Assembly (NCBI GenBank): GCA_016929205.1
Contig: JAFGJF010000395.1
Span: 1 to 50,272, forward strand
Length of the DNA stretch: 50,272 nt
Reading direction: 5' to 3'
Source: Anaerolineae bacterium
GTDB lineage: Bacteria; Chloroflexota; Anaerolineae; JAFGEY01
Of this stretch, positions 48,422 through 50,272 are shown in pieces (the stretch's first letter is position 1; the number at the start of each line of letters is the position of its first letter). The position numbers and the translations under genes were made by a program. A model generated the notes under the pieces. That model was not told the DNA's origin, ran no database searches, and was given only the letters and a program-made list of their open reading frames with translations.

Positions 48422-50272
48422 ATGTCCCAAATCAGTTTAAAAGATTACGCGGCCGAGATTGCCCAGCAGATTCAGGCTGGAGAAATAGAGAAAGCCATTT
48501 CGCATTGTCGCTACCTTCTTGACCGGTACCCAATGTATCTGCCTGCCTACCGTCTGTTAGGAAAGGCCTGCCTGGAAAAGGGCGATTATGCGCATGCCTC
48601 GCATTTTTTCCAAGCGGTTTTGAGCGCGGATCCCGAAGATGCTGATGCTTGGATGAGGTTATCTGTGCTATCCGATGATTTGGGCGAGCTTGAGCAAGCT
48701 GCGTGGTTGATGGAACGTGCGTTTGAGATCCGGCCAGGTAGTTCAGAGATCCGTAACCAGTTGAGGCAGCTCTATAGCCGTCGTGATGGCATTGATCGGA
48801 CGCGGATCAAGTTGACGAGGGGGGCGCTGGCTCGGATGTACATCAAAGGTGGATTTTACAAGCGAGCGATCTCAGAGTTGGAAAAGTTGCTAGGCGACAA
48901 ATCCGGGTTGGCTTCTTTGCACGTTGCGTACCTTGAAGTTGCCTTTGCTCAAGCTCTGTGGAATACGGAAGGTCTGTCACCAATGGCGGCCACGATTTCA
49001 GAGAGTTTGCTTGAAAAGATGCCCAATTGTCTAAAGGCCAACTTGATTCTTGGTCAGGTTCGTTGGAGTGTGGGCGAAGAACAAGGTGCCGAGCCTTGTT
49101 TCAGAACTGCGCTGGCATTGGATCCTGAAGGGTATGTTGCTTACGAGTTGTTTGGCGAGCGATCGCCCATTCCTGTGACCGATGTTCAGATTGAGTACCT
49201 GGAGCAAGAGGCACAGGTCACTTTTGCCGGGCCATCTGTGCAAACTGAAGTGGATGCTGAAGATTTGAGCTGGCTTGATCGTGTTGGCGAGATTACACAG
49301 CCAGAGCCAGGCCTAGAGTCAAGCACCGAGCAGGTTCAAGAAATGCCCGATTGGCTGCAGGCATGGCCTCGAGAAGGTAAAGCGGAAGAAGCAAGAGGTG
49401 TAGAGGAACCGATCGAACTTGAAGTCGAGCCAGAAGATCAAAAGGAGTCAAGTACGCCTGAATGGCTGGTTGATTTGCAAACGCAACAAGATCAAGAGCC
49501 GGTTGCGCCAAGCTGGTTGCGAGATATCCAGGATACGGAGGCGACCGGGCAGGAAGACGACAGTGATGGATCGGCCGAACCAGATTGGTTGGCCGGCGTT
49601 GATATGGAGGAAATTGTCTCCGATCGTGAGCAAGGTCCCGAGCCTACCGTTGTTGACGAACTCGTTGGTGAAGTCGATTCTGCGGACGGCGAGGAAACTC
49701 CAGACTGGTTGATGGCGCTTCAACCAGACTCGGATGTGGAGGATGCTGCTGAGCCATACGAATCGTCGTTTGCTCAAAATGCGGATAGATTACATCCGGC
49801 GGATACGATCATACATCCGGCGGACGAGGCGTATGAGGAAGGCATCCCAGATTGGCTGCAAGAGCTTCAGCCCGACGAGGAAGACGAGGGTGAAGTCAAA
49901 GAACCGTCCTTTGACGCGATGGAAACGCCGGAACCAGGGAGCATCACCGCAGATCAGTCTAGAGAGGAAGGTACGCTTCCGGATTGGCTGCGCGTGCTTG
50001 AACCTGAGGTGGAGGAAGAGGTAGAGGAATTCGCTGTTGATGAGTTTGCAGTGCCTGCAGCAGCCGAAGCCGTTGAGGAAGACGAGATTCCGGATTGGCT
50101 GCGAGAGCCAGAGCTCGAAGCGGAGGAAGAGGAAGAGACATTCGCTGTAGACGAGTTGGAAGTGCCGGCGGCGGCTGAAGCAGAAGCTGTTGAGGAAGGC
50201 GAGATTCCAGCCTGGTTGCGAGAGCTAGAGCCCGAAGCGGAGGAAGAGGCATTCGCTGTAGACGAGTTGGAA
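48422..50272 (+). CDS. TPR protein with acidic PDWL-repeat tail (3' end outside window)
   Basis: The frame is open from ATG 48422 to the window edge (617 codons, no stop), so the gene is partial at its 3' end. Residues 1-245 are helical TPR-type repeats (for example AYRLLGKACLEKGDYAHAS and AISELEKLLG, then A-x-L-x-L-D-P-E-G), a scaffold for protein-protein contacts. From about 275 the chain is acidic and likely disordered, with ten regularly recurring [P/S]-x-W-L motifs at residues about 284, 311, 348, 365, 389, 429, 478, 522, 559 and 598 (mostly IPDWL-R/Q-x-L). The last units are near-identical at DNA level, with a period of about 111-117 nt. A strong promoter and a GGAGG site precede it. 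Similar TPR/acidic-tail proteins seem frequent in Anaerolineae, but the function is unknown to me. Confidence 0.85.
   Translation, partial: MSQISLKDYAAEIAQQIQAGEIEKAISHCRYLLDRYPMYLPAYRLLGKACLEKGDYAHASHFFQAVLSADPEDADAWMRLSVLSDDLGELEQAAWLMERAFEIRPGSSEIRNQLRQLYSRRDGIDRTRIKLTRGALARMYIKGGFYKRAISELEKLLGDKSGLASLHVAYLEVAFAQALWNTEGLSPMAATISESLLEKMPNCLKANLILGQVRWSVGEEQGAEPCFRTALALDPEGYVAYELFGERSPIPVTDVQIEYLEQEAQVTFAGPSVQTEVDAEDLSWLDRVGEITQPEPGLESSTEQVQEMPDWLQAWPREGKAEEARGVEEPIELEVEPEDQKESSTPEWLVDLQTQQDQEPVAPSWLRDIQDTEATGQEDDSDGSAEPDWLAGVDMEEIVSDREQGPEPTVVDELVGEVDSADGEETPDWLMALQPDSDVEDAAEPYESSFAQNADRLHPADTIIHPADEAYEEGIPDWLQELQPDEEDEGEVKEPSFDAMETPEPGSITADQSREEGTLPDWLRVLEPEVEEEVEEFAVDEFAVPAAAEAVEEDEIPDWLREPELEAEEEEETFAVDELEVPAAAEAEAVEEGEIPAWLRELEPEAEEEAFAVDELE
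49793..49826. repeat. CATCCGGCGGA repeat pair in the TPR gene
   Basis: CATCCGGCGGATAC and CATCCGGCGGACG are 21 nt apart and encode HPADT and HPADE. The same 14-mer forms the 18-bp tandem repeat at 10073-10121, read on the opposite strand. Confidence 0.65.
50023..50272. repeat. Tandem repeat units of about 111-117 bp encoding PDWL modules
   Basis: TTCGCTGTAGACGAGTTGGA recurs at 50139 and 50250, with a diverged version at 50029 (TTCGCTGTTGATGAGTTT). The units encode FAVDEL, an alanine-rich stretch, E-I-P-x-W-L-R and an E-rich stretch. The near identity points to recent duplication, and the array continues past the window. Confidence 0.8.

Noticed and set aside
1..50272. tRNA, rRNA, CRISPR array, transposase, integrase or phage genes
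   Set aside because: I looked for these by eye and saw no convincing example. The palindromic and heptamer repeats lack regular spacers and cas genes.

Overview
The window looks like a chromosomal segment of an anaerobic bacterium, most likely a member of the Chloroflexota (Anaerolineae-like). This is inferred from gene content: very large GT-C membrane proteins with extracytoplasmic beta-sandwich tails, a TPR protein with an acidic PDWL-repeat tail, threonine/proline linkers in a surface lipoprotein, a DUF1622 protein, an Fe-S type PurF and a FlxABCD-HdrABC-like redox cluster. No rRNA, tRNA, CRISPR array, insertion sequence or prophage gene was recognised.

Region 1 (about 1-15.9 kb, minus strand). 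A sugar-phosphate isomerase-like gene lies at the left edge. Upstream of it is a seven-gene run with ATGA overlaps or short gaps: a polyprenyl-phosphate glycosyltransferase, an alkaline-phosphatase-fold phosphodiesterase, a GT39-like membrane protein, a B12-binding-type radical SAM enzyme, a second GT2 glycosyltransferase, a PTPS-related (6-pyruvoyl-tetrahydropterin-synthase-related) membrane protein and another GT39-like membrane protein. The run probably builds and transfers a lipid-linked surface glycan. Its three giant membrane proteins share the same triple C-terminal beta-sandwich tail.

Region 2 (16.1-31.0 kb, minus strand). A thirteen-gene purine operon starts at a good promoter at about 31.03 kb: purS-like/purL fusion, purQ, purC, a GNAT acetyltransferase, a nucleotidyltransferase, class II purE, a DUF1576 membrane protein, a small GHKL-like protein, purF, a URO-D family protein, a purD-purM fusion, a Nudix hydrolase and purN. 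Together these cover PRPP to SAICAR except the adjacent genes purB and purH. The class II PurE removes the need for PurK. Many spacers carry a short dispersed repeat family, which is also inserted in frame in PurL and in one membrane protein.

Region 3 (31.0-33.1 kb). A DUF1622 protein and a VOC protein lie on the plus strand, convergent with an unrecognised two-helix membrane protein.

Region 4 (33.2-43.5 kb, plus strand). A redox operon encodes an HdrC-HdrB fusion, a ferritin-like protein, an HdrA with an inserted GltD-type NAD(P)H module, MvhD/FlxD, FlxC- and FlxB-like iron-sulfur proteins, a PHP phosphoesterase and FlxA. It ends with a GcvH-like lipoyl protein and a clear terminator. It is probably a flavin-based bifurcating NAD(P)H/ferredoxin/disulfide reductase.

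Region 5 (43.5-50.3 kb). It holds a Gfo/Idh/MocA oxidoreductase, a secreted amidase-like lipoprotein with two tandem glycan-binding-like modules, a convergent PHP phosphatase, and the first 617 codons of a TPR/PDWL-repeat protein that runs off the right edge.
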